From: Candidatus Sulfopaludibacter sp. SbA3
GTDB lineage: Bacteria > Acidobacteriota > Terriglobia > Bryobacterales > Bryobacteraceae
Reading direction: 5' to 3'
Assembly: GCA_900290315.1 (NCBI GenBank)
Contig: OKRF01000370.1
Coordinates: forward strand, 1 to 12,596
Length of the DNA: 12,596 nucleotides
Under the pieces are notes generated by a model, which ran no database searches, was not told where the DNA came from, and saw nothing but the letters and a program-made list of their open reading frames with translations. The number at the start of each line of letters is the position of its first letter. Position 1 is the first letter of the stretch. Positions 6,229 to 12,596 of this stretch are shown in pieces. Both the position numbers and the translations under genes were made by a program.

Positions 6229-7704
6229 TTACTGCTTCTTTTTGGTGCGCGGAGGCGCCACCGTGCAAGGCGAGGTCTTCACGTCCACTTTGGCCTTTTC
6301 CGCTTCCATGGTGAGCAGGAAGGGGGTTTTGGTGAAGGCGGTGGGAACGCCCGCAAAATTAATCTCGCTGCCGGCTTCCGGCTTGCCGGCAAGCGGCGCG
6401 TCCAGCTTGAGATTGATCTCGGCAGTGGGTGGACCCTGCTGGCCGGGTATCGGAATGGCCACCAGAAGCTCCTTGGAACGGCACTCCGGCTTGCCCTCCA
6501 CTACCACGCCGCTCAACGGCGGCACCGCCGAATCCTTCAGGTTATTGGTGAAATAGGTTTCGCCATCCGCTCCCGTGAGGGCGCCTTTGACCTGCATCCA
6601 CAGCGCCAGCTTGGGATTGTTCTTGGCGAATTCGGCCTCTTTCTCCGCCTGGATTTCTTCCTTGGTTTTGATCTTGAAATCGGCGGGCGGCAGCGGATTG
6701 CTCTTGGCCATCTGCTTCAATGCGTCCAGCCCCTCGTCGCTGCCGTGGATGCGCGTATAAAGACTGTCGGCGTAGGTCTGCAGTTGTTTGGGGTCCACCT
6801 TGGGATCGCCCAGGGTCGGGTCCACCATGGCCGCGCGCTCAAATTCGTAAATCGCCATCGACGCCATGGCCGGCTGGGTCTTCTGCAGGCAGATCGTATT
6901 GTTAGCAAGCTGGTAGGCGATGTATGCGCTATCGGGCCGATCCTGCAAGGCCTTAATGTACATGGGTTGGGCGCTGGCGCAGTCGCCTGCCTTGTTGGCC
7001 GCATTGGCCGGCGCAACTTCAAAGGCGAGCAGGCTGTGATCGGCCGCGCTATCCAACTGGGCGCGGGCCTGGGCCCAGGCGGCGTCCGCCGTACCGCCCT
7101 TGTTCGCCGGCACGAAGTAGGCCTTGGCCTCTTCCTTCAACTGCAGCGCGGACTTCTTGCCCAAGTCGATCTGATCTGCGGTGGCATTGGGCAGGGCAGC
7201 CACGTTGACGGTAATCAGAAAGAGACAGTTGAGGATCTGACGGGGCCCTTCCTTGGGATCGTAGAAAACGTTCTTCAATCCCTTGCCCATCACCTGCGTG
7301 CCGTACTCCACGACCTTCGCCGAATTAGGGGGATTCAGCTTGGCGTACTCCTGCATGTACATGTACAGGCGTTGATCTTTCCAGTCGGAATCGGGATACT
7401 TCTGGGTCCAGGTGTCGAGACCCTGCAGGGCTTTTTTCGGCCAGAAGCTGGGATCCTTGGATGCCTCCGGGTTGCTGCAGCTTGAATTCTGCGAATTGCT
7501 ACTGCAGTTCTGATCCTTGAGGATCTCGTTGAAAATATCGTATTCGGCGATGTCTTTGACTTTGGGTTCCTTGGGCGCCTGGGGCGCTGCCGCCGCTGGC
7601 GCCTGGGTCCCACCCGGTGCCTGGCCCCAAGCCACCGCTGGCATTCCCGCGGGCAGCAGGACGCCCAGGGCTGCCGCAATCGATAGTTTTAGAGATTTAT
7701 GCAC
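6229..7704 (-). CDS. Secreted TPR-like protein, paralogue B
   Basis: 491 residues from a GTG at 7704, preceded by a near-perfect AGGAGGT site. The signal peptide is about 27 residues (MHKSLKLS, a hydrophobic core, AVAWGQ), then a Pro/Ala/Gln linker to about 48. The body parallels paralogue A throughout: AEYDIF, LDTWTQKYPDSDWKDQR, YIKALQDRPDSAYIAYQLANN, IYEFERAAMVDPTLGDP, HGSDEGLDALKQMAK, LPPADFKIK, NPKLALWM, CRSKELLVAIPIPG and FTKTPFLLTME. Cysteines 242, 272, 408 and 480 correspond to the four in paralogue A. An insertion at about 64-85 adds C67 and C76 in a Ser/Asn-rich loop, and C160 is also unique. Periplasmic or surface location is likely; the function is not known. It diverges from the symporter gene with a gap of about 130-150 bases. 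Confidence 0.86.
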   Translation of the reverse strand: MHKSLKLSIAAALGVLLPAGMPAVAWGQAPGGTQAPAAAAPQAPKEPKVKDIAEYDIFNEILKDQNCSSNSQNSSCSNPEASKDPSFWPKKALQGLDTWTQKYPDSDWKDQRLYMYMQEYAKLNPPNSAKVVEYGTQVMGKGLKNVFYDPKEGPRQILNCLFLITVNVAALPNATADQIDLGKKSALQLKEEAKAYFVPANKGGTADAAWAQARAQLDSAADHSLLAFEVAPANAANKAGDCASAQPMYIKALQDRPDSAYIAYQLANNTICLQKTQPAMASMAIYEFERAAMVDPTLGDPKVDPKQLQTYADSLYTRIHGSDEGLDALKQMAKSNPLPPADFKIKTKEEIQAEKEAEFAKNNPKLALWMQVKGALTGADGETYFTNNLKDSAVPPLSGVVVEGKPECRSKELLVAIPIPGQQGPPTAEINLKLDAPLAGKPEAGSEINFAGVPTAFTKTPFLLTMEAEKAKVDVKTSPCTVAPPRTKKKQ

Positions 7705-7708
7705 GAAT

Positions 7709-7715
7709 ACCTCCT
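7709..7715 (-). promoter_or_regulatory. Strong Shine-Dalgarno site deciding the GTG start of paralogue B
   Basis: AGGAGGT on the minus strand, four bases before GTG 7704-7702. It is the best ribosome site in the window and implies high translation of this secreted protein. Confidence 0.75.
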
Positions 7716-7834
7716 GCCAGTTCTGAATCGATAATAAAACTCAACCGGACTTCTCCGCCACAAGTGCGAGCAAGAGATTCGACTCCGTTTTTGTCCGCTT
7801 GGTTCCGAATCACAAATCATAGCAGATCAACGGT

Positions 7835-9319
7835 ATGCTAGAAGTCGCTCCGATCATGCACTCTCTCGATCTGGCGGTAATTCTGGTTTACCTGGCGGGC
7901 ATCACTTGGTTTGGCGCGCGCTTCCGGAGCGGTCAAAAGAACCTCCGCGACTATTTCCTGGGTGGGCGCACCGCGCCCTGGTGGGCCATCAGCCTGTCCA
8001 TCGTATCGGCCGAAACCAGCACCTTGACCATCGTCGGCACGCCTGCGCTGGCCTTCAACGGGAACCTGGGCTTTCTGCAAATTGTGGTGGGATACCTGCT
8101 GGCCCGGATCGTGATTTCGATTCTGTTCCTGCCCCATTATTTTAAAGGCGAGATGTTTACGGCCTACGAGCTCATGCGGCGGCGCTTTGGCGAACGAATA
8201 CGCAAACTTACAGCTTCGATATTTTTAGTGACGCGTGCACTGGCCGAAGGGGTACGCGTGTTCGCGATTTCGCTGGTGATTTCGATTGTGCTGGGCACCG
8301 GCGAGATTCAATCCATCGTGCTGATCGTGGTGCTGACGCTCTTCTACACATTCGAAGGCGGCATGACCGCGGTGATCTGGACGGACGTGGTGCAAATGAG
8401 CCTGTACGTGCTGGGTGCGCTGCTCAGTTTCCTCGTCATCCTGGGCAAGATCCCAGGCGGCTGGGCACACGTCGCGCTGGTGGCCGGCGCCGCTCACAAG
8501 TTCACGATTTTCGATTTTCGATTCGCACCCACGATGGAGTTTTTCTCCCACACCTATACGTTTTGGGCGGGAGTGGCGGGCGGCTGTTTTCTGACCACCA
8601 GTAGCCACGGCACGGACCAGCTCATGGTGCAGCGCCTTCTGAGCGCGCGCGACGAGCGGCAGAGCCGCACCGCATTGATGGCCAGTTGGGTGGTCATCCT
8701 GATTCAGTTCACGCTGTTTTTGCTGATCGGCGTGCTGCTTTACGTCTATTACGGCGATATGCACCTGCCCCAGCCGGCTCCAGACCGTACCGACCGCATC
8801 TATCCGGCGTTCATCTGGAATAACCTGCCTCCGGGACTCGCCGGCCTGCTGATTGCGGCGATTCTGGCAGCCGCTATGGCCAACCTGAGTGCGGCACTCA
8901 ATTCGCTTTCCTCCACGACAGTGGTGGATTTTCTGCAGGCGCGGCGGCGGGAAATGACCGAGAAGCGGTCCATGCAACTGGCCAAGCTGGGCACCGTGAT
9001 TTGGGGGGCGGTGCTGCTCGCCATCGCCATCGGCGCCGGGCACATGTCGAAATCGGTCCTGGAGGCAGGCCTGAAGATCGCATCGATTCCCTCCGGCATG
9101 TTGCTGGGCGTGTTTCTGCTGGGGATCCTGACCAGGAAGCCGCGCGAAGGGGCCGCGATGGTGGGAGTGGCCTGCGGCTTGGCGACGATCCTGTTCGTCT
9201 GCTTCCGTACCCCGATCGCTTTCACCTGGTACGTTTTGATCGGAACTACCGTTACGTTCGGTACTGCCCTGTTGGCCTCTCTGTTCGAGCCCGCCATGGC
9301 GCCCACGAAAGAGGAATAG
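7835..9319 (+). CDS. Sodium:solute symporter (SSS family)
   Basis: 494 residues from 7835; an in-frame ATG at 7856 (MHSLDLAVILVYLAG) fits the usual family N-terminus better, and neither start has a clear ribosome site. About 13 hydrophobic segments follow the SSS pattern. Family signatures visible are YFLGGRTAPWWAISLSIVSAETSTLT (about 40-65, TM2), FEGGMTAVIWTDVVQ (173-187), SSHGTDQLMVQRLLSA (256-271) and the TM8-TM9 block ILAAAMANLSAALNSLSSTT (343-362), whose Ser/Thr residues fit the Na2 sodium site of vSGLT-type proteins. It should import an organic solute with sodium across the inner membrane. The substrate cannot be read from the sequence; sugars, carboxylates and amino acids are all possible. 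The APC permease gene begins five bases after its stop. Confidence 0.92.
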   Translation: MLEVAPIMHSLDLAVILVYLAGITWFGARFRSGQKNLRDYFLGGRTAPWWAISLSIVSAETSTLTIVGTPALAFNGNLGFLQIVVGYLLARIVISILFLPHYFKGEMFTAYELMRRRFGERIRKLTASIFLVTRALAEGVRVFAISLVISIVLGTGEIQSIVLIVVLTLFYTFEGGMTAVIWTDVVQMSLYVLGALLSFLVILGKIPGGWAHVALVAGAAHKFTIFDFRFAPTMEFFSHTYTFWAGVAGGCFLTTSSHGTDQLMVQRLLSARDERQSRTALMASWVVILIQFTLFLLIGVLLYVYYGDMHLPQPAPDRTDRIYPAFIWNNLPPGLAGLLIAAILAAAMANLSAALNSLSSTTVVDFLQARRREMTEKRSMQLAKLGTVIWGAVLLAIAIGAGHMSKSVLEAGLKIASIPSGMLLGVFLLGILTRKPREGAAMVGVACGLATILFVCFRTPIAFTWYVLIGTTVTFGTALLASLFEPAMAPTKEE

Positions 9320-9324
9320 ACTGC

Positions 9325-10695
9325 ATGGAAATGGAATCCCGCCGTATCGAATTGAAGCGCGACCTGGGGACCTGGCCGGCCATGTCGATTGTGGTGGGCA
9401 CCGTGATTGGGAGCGGCATTTTTCTGGTGCCACACACCATGATCCAGCGGGTGGGCACGGTGAAAGCGCTATTCGTGGTCTGGATTGTGGGCGGCCTGCT
9501 TTCGCTCGCCGGCGCTTTGAGCTATGCCGAACTGGCCGCGGCCATTCCCGAAGCCGGCGGTGAGTTTGCATACTTGCGGGAAGCCTACGGGCCGATGTGG
9601 GGTTTTCTTTACAGTTGGACCCAATTGTGGGTAGCAAAGAGTGGATCGATTGCCACGTTGGGGACTGGGTTCTTTCTTTATTTGACGAACTTCTTCCCTT
9701 CGCTGGACACCGTTTTCTATTCCATTCCGCTGCCAATCGGACCGGGGGGCGGGCCCCTGGAGATTCGCTCCGGGCAGGTTCTCGCCATCGTGCTGATCCT
9801 GCTGCTGGCGTGGTTGAACTACTACGGAGTCAAGCTGGGAGGCAACGTCCAGGTAGCGGTAACGGCGGTCAAAGTGGCGCTCATCGGCTTTGTTATCATT
9901 GCCGGACTGGGTTTTGGACAACCGCACGCAGCCGTTGCTGTATCGGTAACGGCGTTGACTTTTCGCGGCTTCATCGCCGCCCTGGTGGCGGCTCTGTGGG
10001 CCTATGACGGCTGGAACAACGTGAGCATGGTGTCGAGCGAAATCCACGATCCGCAGCGCAATTTGCCACTCGCTTTAATTGGAGGCACGCTGGCGGTAAT
10101 TGCCATCTATTTGCTGGCGAATATCGCCTATTTTCGCGTCATGACACCAGCCGAGGTGGCAGGCGGCACCCGTGTGGCGGCCGATATGATGCGAAGGATT
10201 ATGGACGGATTCGGAGCCAATGCGGTTTCAGTGGCCGCCATGATCAGCATCTTTGCCGCGCTGAACGGATCTATTCTCTCGGGCGCGCGCGTGCCTTATG
10301 CCGCCGCACGCCAGGGGCTGTTCTTCCGATCCATCGGCAATGTTAGCCCTAAGTACCGCACACCGGGCGTATCCATCATCGTCCTCACACTATGGTCCTG
10401 CCTGCTGGTGCTCTCCGGAAGGTATGACGATTTGTTCAATCTGGTGATCTTCGCCAGTTGGATTTTGTACGGAATGACTGCGGCTGCGGTTCTGGTATTG
10501 CGTTGGAAACAACCGGCCCTGCCGCGGCCTTACAAGACTCTGGGCTATCCAGTAGTTCCATTACTGTTTATATTCGGAGCGATTATTCTAATAGTTTCCA
10601 CAGCAATTGACCGCCCACGGGAATCGGGAATGGGAATCTGCCTGATCCTGGCCGGCCTGCCTTTCTATTTTCACTGGAAAAGTCGGCGTTTGTAA
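9325..10695 (+). CDS. APC superfamily amino acid permease (LAT/SteT-like)
   Basis: 456 residues from the ATG at 9325. The ribosome site GAGGAA (9311-9316) lies inside the end of the symporter gene and the gap is five bases, so the two are surely translated from one message. The frame is open upstream to 9001, but that part overlaps the symporter and is noise. The APC core is clear: TM1 with the broken-helix motif VVGTVIGSGIF (23-33), LSYAELAAAIPEAGGEFAYLREAYGP (65-90), and TM6 with WAYDGWNNVSMVSSEIHDPQRNLP (225-248), typical of L-type transporters and exchangers. About 12 membrane segments are seen. The expected function is amino acid uptake or exchange at the inner membrane; the specific substrate is unknown. 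Confidence 0.93.
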   Translation: MEMESRRIELKRDLGTWPAMSIVVGTVIGSGIFLVPHTMIQRVGTVKALFVVWIVGGLLSLAGALSYAELAAAIPEAGGEFAYLREAYGPMWGFLYSWTQLWVAKSGSIATLGTGFFLYLTNFFPSLDTVFYSIPLPIGPGGGPLEIRSGQVLAIVLILLLAWLNYYGVKLGGNVQVAVTAVKVALIGFVIIAGLGFGQPHAAVAVSVTALTFRGFIAALVAALWAYDGWNNVSMVSSEIHDPQRNLPLALIGGTLAVIAIYLLANIAYFRVMTPAEVAGGTRVAADMMRRIMDGFGANAVSVAAMISIFAALNGSILSGARVPYAAARQGLFFRSIGNVSPKYRTPGVSIIVLTLWSCLLVLSGRYDDLFNLVIFASWILYGMTAAAVLVLRWKQPALPRPYKTLGYPVVPLLFIFGAIILIVSTAIDRPRESGMGICLILAGLPFYFHWKSRRL

Positions 10696-10712
10696 GGGTT
10701 TTCATGCATTTC

Positions 10713-10738
10713 GTACTATGCTCATCAAAGTACTTTTT
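10713..10738 (+). terminator. Weak hairpin plus T-run after the permease gene
   Basis: GTACT (10713-10717) pairs with AGTAC (10729-10733), directly followed by five T. The stem has only five pairs, so this is at best a weak terminator of the symporter-permease transcript. Confidence 0.3.
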
Positions 10739-10810
10739 AGCCCGAAATATACAGTAAATTTCCCTTCGTTACCTTGAAAATTCTTTGTCATCGGGATGAA
10801 AATCGAGGTG

Positions 10811-10836
10811 TATACTGGAATCATAAATGAGATTCC
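10811..10836 (+). promoter_or_regulatory. Candidate -10 box with adjacent dyad, AT-hook gene
   Basis: TATACT (10811-10816) resembles a -10 box. GGAATC (10817-10822) and GATTCC (10831-10836) form an inverted repeat right after it, where transcription would begin. A TTGTCA lies 20 bases upstream, too far for a normal -35, so the promoter is uncertain. The dyad could be an operator or a 5' hairpin. Confidence 0.3.
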
Positions 10837-10886
10837 TCAAATGCGTTCGCAACTAAGTAAGAAGCGGACACCGGGAGGGCCTAGTC

Positions 10887-11114
10887 ATGGATGTCGCAAA
10901 GATCTTAGCCGAATTGAAGTCGGAACGTGAGCAGATCGAAGAAGCCATTCTCAGCCTGGAACGCCTGGCTCGCGGGCGGACTCGTGGCCGTGGCCGGCCA
11001 CCGTCATGGATGAGTGAAGTGGAAGCGCCGAAGCGCCGCGGGCGGCCGCCAGGCAGCAAGAACAAAACTCAGGTAGCAGCCGCCGCTCCCAACAAGTCGA
11101 TTGCCGTGGCCTGA
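10887..11114 (+). CDS. Small coiled-coil protein with two AT-hook motifs
   Basis: 75 residues. The start is well placed: GGGAGG lies about eight bases before the ATG. Residues 3-29 form a charged amphipathic helix with a heptad-like pattern (ILAELKSEREQIEEAILSLERL), probably a dimerising coiled coil. Two AT-hook cores follow: GRGRPP (34-39) and RRGRPPGSK (50-58), each with the Arg-Gly-Arg-Pro centre that inserts in the minor groove of AT-rich DNA. The end is Ala-rich. It is likely a small DNA-binding, nucleoid-associated or regulatory protein; bivalent binding to two AT tracts is inferred. Small AT-hook proteins of this layout are known in acidobacterial genomes, without a settled function. 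It stands alone between the permease and the aminotransferase. Confidence 0.75.
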   Translation: MDVAKILAELKSEREQIEEAILSLERLARGRTRGRGRPPSWMSEVEAPKRRGRPPGSKNKTQVAAAAPNKSIAVA

Positions 11115-11162
11115 ACGGTTCTGGAAGAAGACTCAAAGCGATCATCTGTCTTACCAGCGCAA

Positions 11163-11181
11163 CCGGCGGCAAGACCGCCGG
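11163..11181. other. Short GC-rich hairpin downstream of the AT-hook gene
   Basis: CCGGCGG (11163-11169) and CCGCCGG (11175-11181) pair perfectly around a five-base loop. It lies 48 bases after the AT-hook stop. There is no T-run, so it may be a factor-dependent end, a transcript stabiliser or part of the aminotransferase leader. Apart from this hairpin I see nothing convincing between 11115 and 11307. Confidence 0.35.
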
Positions 11182-11317
11182 CGTTACCGATGTAGAATCA
11201 GATCATGGAGTCCACCCCCTCCATTTCGCGCCCCGGCCTTTTCGGCTCGGACTAATTCCGCACCGCACCCTGCGGCCTACGTCAGTCCTCAACCCCACAA
11301 CTGAATAGGAGAGCAAT

Positions 11318-12596
11318 ATGGGTAAGACCCTCGATCCGGTGCGGGCCGATCTTCCGCAACTGGTGACCGAACTGCCCGGTCCGCGCGCGCGCGCCGTGAT
11401 GGCGCGCGACCAGTGCGTGGTGTCGCCGTCGTACACGCGCGCCTACCCGGTGGTCTGCGAAAAAGGGGAAGGAGCCGTCATCGAAGATGTCGATGGCAAT
11501 CGATTTCTGGATTTCAACGCCGGCATCGCCGTAGTCGCCACCGGCCATTGCCATCCCCGCGTGGTGGCCGCGGTGCAGCATCAGGCCGCCCGCCTGATTC
11601 ATATGTCAGGCACCGATTTCTATTACGAAGAGATGGTTGCACTGGCCGAGAAACTGGCGGCCATCGCGCCCGGCAGGGTGGACCGCCGAGTCTCTTTCGG
11701 CAACTCCGGCGCCGAAGCCATGGAGGGTTCCATCAAACTGGCCCGCTACGCCACCGGCCGCGACAAGATCATCGCCTTCTACGGCTGCTTCCACGGCCGC
11801 ACCCTGGGTGCGCTCTCGCTGACGTCGCGCAAGGCCGTGCAGCGCGCGGGGTTCGGCCCGCTGTTACCCGGCGTGGTTCACGCGCCCTACCCCTACTGCT
11901 ACCGCTGTCCCTACGGTAAAGAGCCCGCGAGCTGCGCAGTGGAGTGCGTCCGGTTCATCGAAGACACACTGCTGAAAACCGTCGCGCCGGCGAATGAAGT
12001 GGCTGCCATCGCGCTCGAACCCGTGCTCGGCGAAGGCGGCTATGTGGTGCCACCGCAAAAGTTCTTCGACGAACTGGATCGCGTCGCCAAACAAAATGGT
12101 ATTCTTCTGATTTTCGACGAAGTGCAGTGCGGCATGGGCCGGACCGGCAAGATGTGGGCCGCGGAACATTTCGGCGCCGTTCCGGATATCCTCGCCATCG
12201 CCAAGGGCATCGCCAGCGGTCTGCCTCTGGGCGCCACGGTGGCGCGCTCGGACCTGATGACCTGGCCACCCGGCGCCCACGCTTCCACATTCGGAGGCAA
12301 CCCGGTAGCGTGCGCCGCCGCGCTGGTCACCATCGCCCTCCTGGAAGAGGAGTTGATCGAGAACGCCGCCCGCATGGGAGCGCACCTCATGGAGCAGATG
12401 CGCGATTGGCCGGAACGCTTTCCCATCGTGGGGGACGTGCGGGGTTTGGGATTGATGATCGGAATCGAGTTGGTACAGGACCAGCAGACCAGAGAGAAAG
12501 CTCCCCGCCTGCGGGACAGCGTGCTGCAGTTGGCTTTCGAGCGGGGATTGTTGGCGCTCGGCGCGGGCGATTCCACGTTGCGGCTGTGCCCGCCGC
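11318..12596 (+). CDS. Class III PLP-dependent aminotransferase, 4-aminobutyrate/acetylornithine type (3' end cut by window)
   Basis: 426 residues are visible with no stop before the right edge, so little is missing compared with the usual 430-460. AGGAG at 11307-11311 lies six bases before the ATG. The fold-type I signatures are intact: the N-terminal SPSYTRAYPVV and EDVDGNRFLDFNAGIAV; the phosphate-binding SFGNSGAEAMEGSIKLAR (126-143); FYGCFHGRTLGALSLT; the cofactor-contacting D267 in LLIFDEVQCGMGRTGK; and the Schiff-base lysine K296 in AIAKGIASGLPLGA; STFGGNPVACAAA follows. It should transfer an omega- or alpha-amino group to 2-oxoglutarate. A cysteine set C194, C197, C206, C210 (CYRC to C-x3-C) is present, as in archaeal and thermophile relatives. 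GABA aminotransferase is the first guess; ornithine-type or racemase-like relatives cannot be excluded. Confidence 0.9.
   Translation, partial: MGKTLDPVRADLPQLVTELPGPRARAVMARDQCVVSPSYTRAYPVVCEKGEGAVIEDVDGNRFLDFNAGIAVVATGHCHPRVVAAVQHQAARLIHMSGTDFYYEEMVALAEKLAAIAPGRVDRRVSFGNSGAEAMEGSIKLARYATGRDKIIAFYGCFHGRTLGALSLTSRKAVQRAGFGPLLPGVVHAPYPYCYRCPYGKEPASCAVECVRFIEDTLLKTVAPANEVAAIALEPVLGEGGYVVPPQKFFDELDRVAKQNGILLIFDEVQCGMGRTGKMWAAEHFGAVPDILAIAKGIASGLPLGATVARSDLMTWPPGAHASTFGGNPVACAAALVTIALLEEELIENAARMGAHLMEQMRDWPERFPIVGDVRGLGLMIGIELVQDQQTREKAPRLRDSVLQLAFERGLLALGAGDSTLRLCPP

Noticed and set aside
6745..7485. 246-residue plus-strand frame opposite paralogue B
   Set aside because: It is the same kind of shadow at the matching position of the second paralogue.
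8225..9736. 503-residue minus-strand frame
   Set aside because: It lies antisense to both transporter genes, which have clear family motifs; its composition is rich in Arg, His and Gln and no domain is visible.
11205..11255. 16-codon frame upstream of the aminotransferase, as a leader peptide
   Set aside because: It has no ribosome site, no run of a regulatory amino acid and no attenuator-like hairpin after it.

Overview
The window looks like a chromosomal segment of a GC-rich acidobacterium, most like the Solibacter/Bryobacterales group. This is inferred from the gene types and not from a marker gene: a PafA-like phosphatase, paired secreted TPR-like proteins, a small double AT-hook protein and a PilZ protein. 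I see no rRNA, tRNA, CRISPR array, transposase or phage gene. Coding density is high and no gene-free stretch exceeds about 260 bases.

Layout. (1) 1-542, minus strand: the end of a DUF433/DUF5615 pair, a toxin-antitoxin-like module; the DUF5615 gene runs off the left edge. (2) 801-3238, minus strand: a secreted PafA-type alkaline phosphatase followed 23 bases later by a CDF zinc/cadmium-type efflux protein, probably one transcript. (3) 3494-4616: a PilZ protein (plus) converging on an FmdB-type zinc-ribbon protein (minus), which diverges from a small secreted protein of unknown role (plus). Strong hairpins lie at 3924-3961 and 4626-4675. (4) 4680-7704, minus strand: two tandem paralogous secreted TPR-like proteins, both with GTG starts and good Shine-Dalgarno sites. 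The downstream copy has its own sigma70-like promoter. (5) 7835-10695, plus strand: a sodium:solute symporter and an APC amino acid permease 5 bases apart, an operon. (6) 10887-11114: a 75-residue double AT-hook protein. (7) 11318 to the right edge: a class III (4-aminobutyrate/acetylornithine type) aminotransferase, cut by the window.

Functional reading. The right half suggests uptake and breakdown of amino acids or related organic acids (symporter, permease, aminotransferase), although the aminotransferase is not contiguous with the transporters. The left half links periplasmic phosphate release by a two-zinc enzyme with metal transport. The tandem paralogues are the least understood part: secreted, TPR-like, with four cysteines kept between the copies. 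I found no clearly novel defence or mobile system. The most notable items are the secreted paralogue pair, the phosphatase-CDF pairing, and the palindromic elements between genes.
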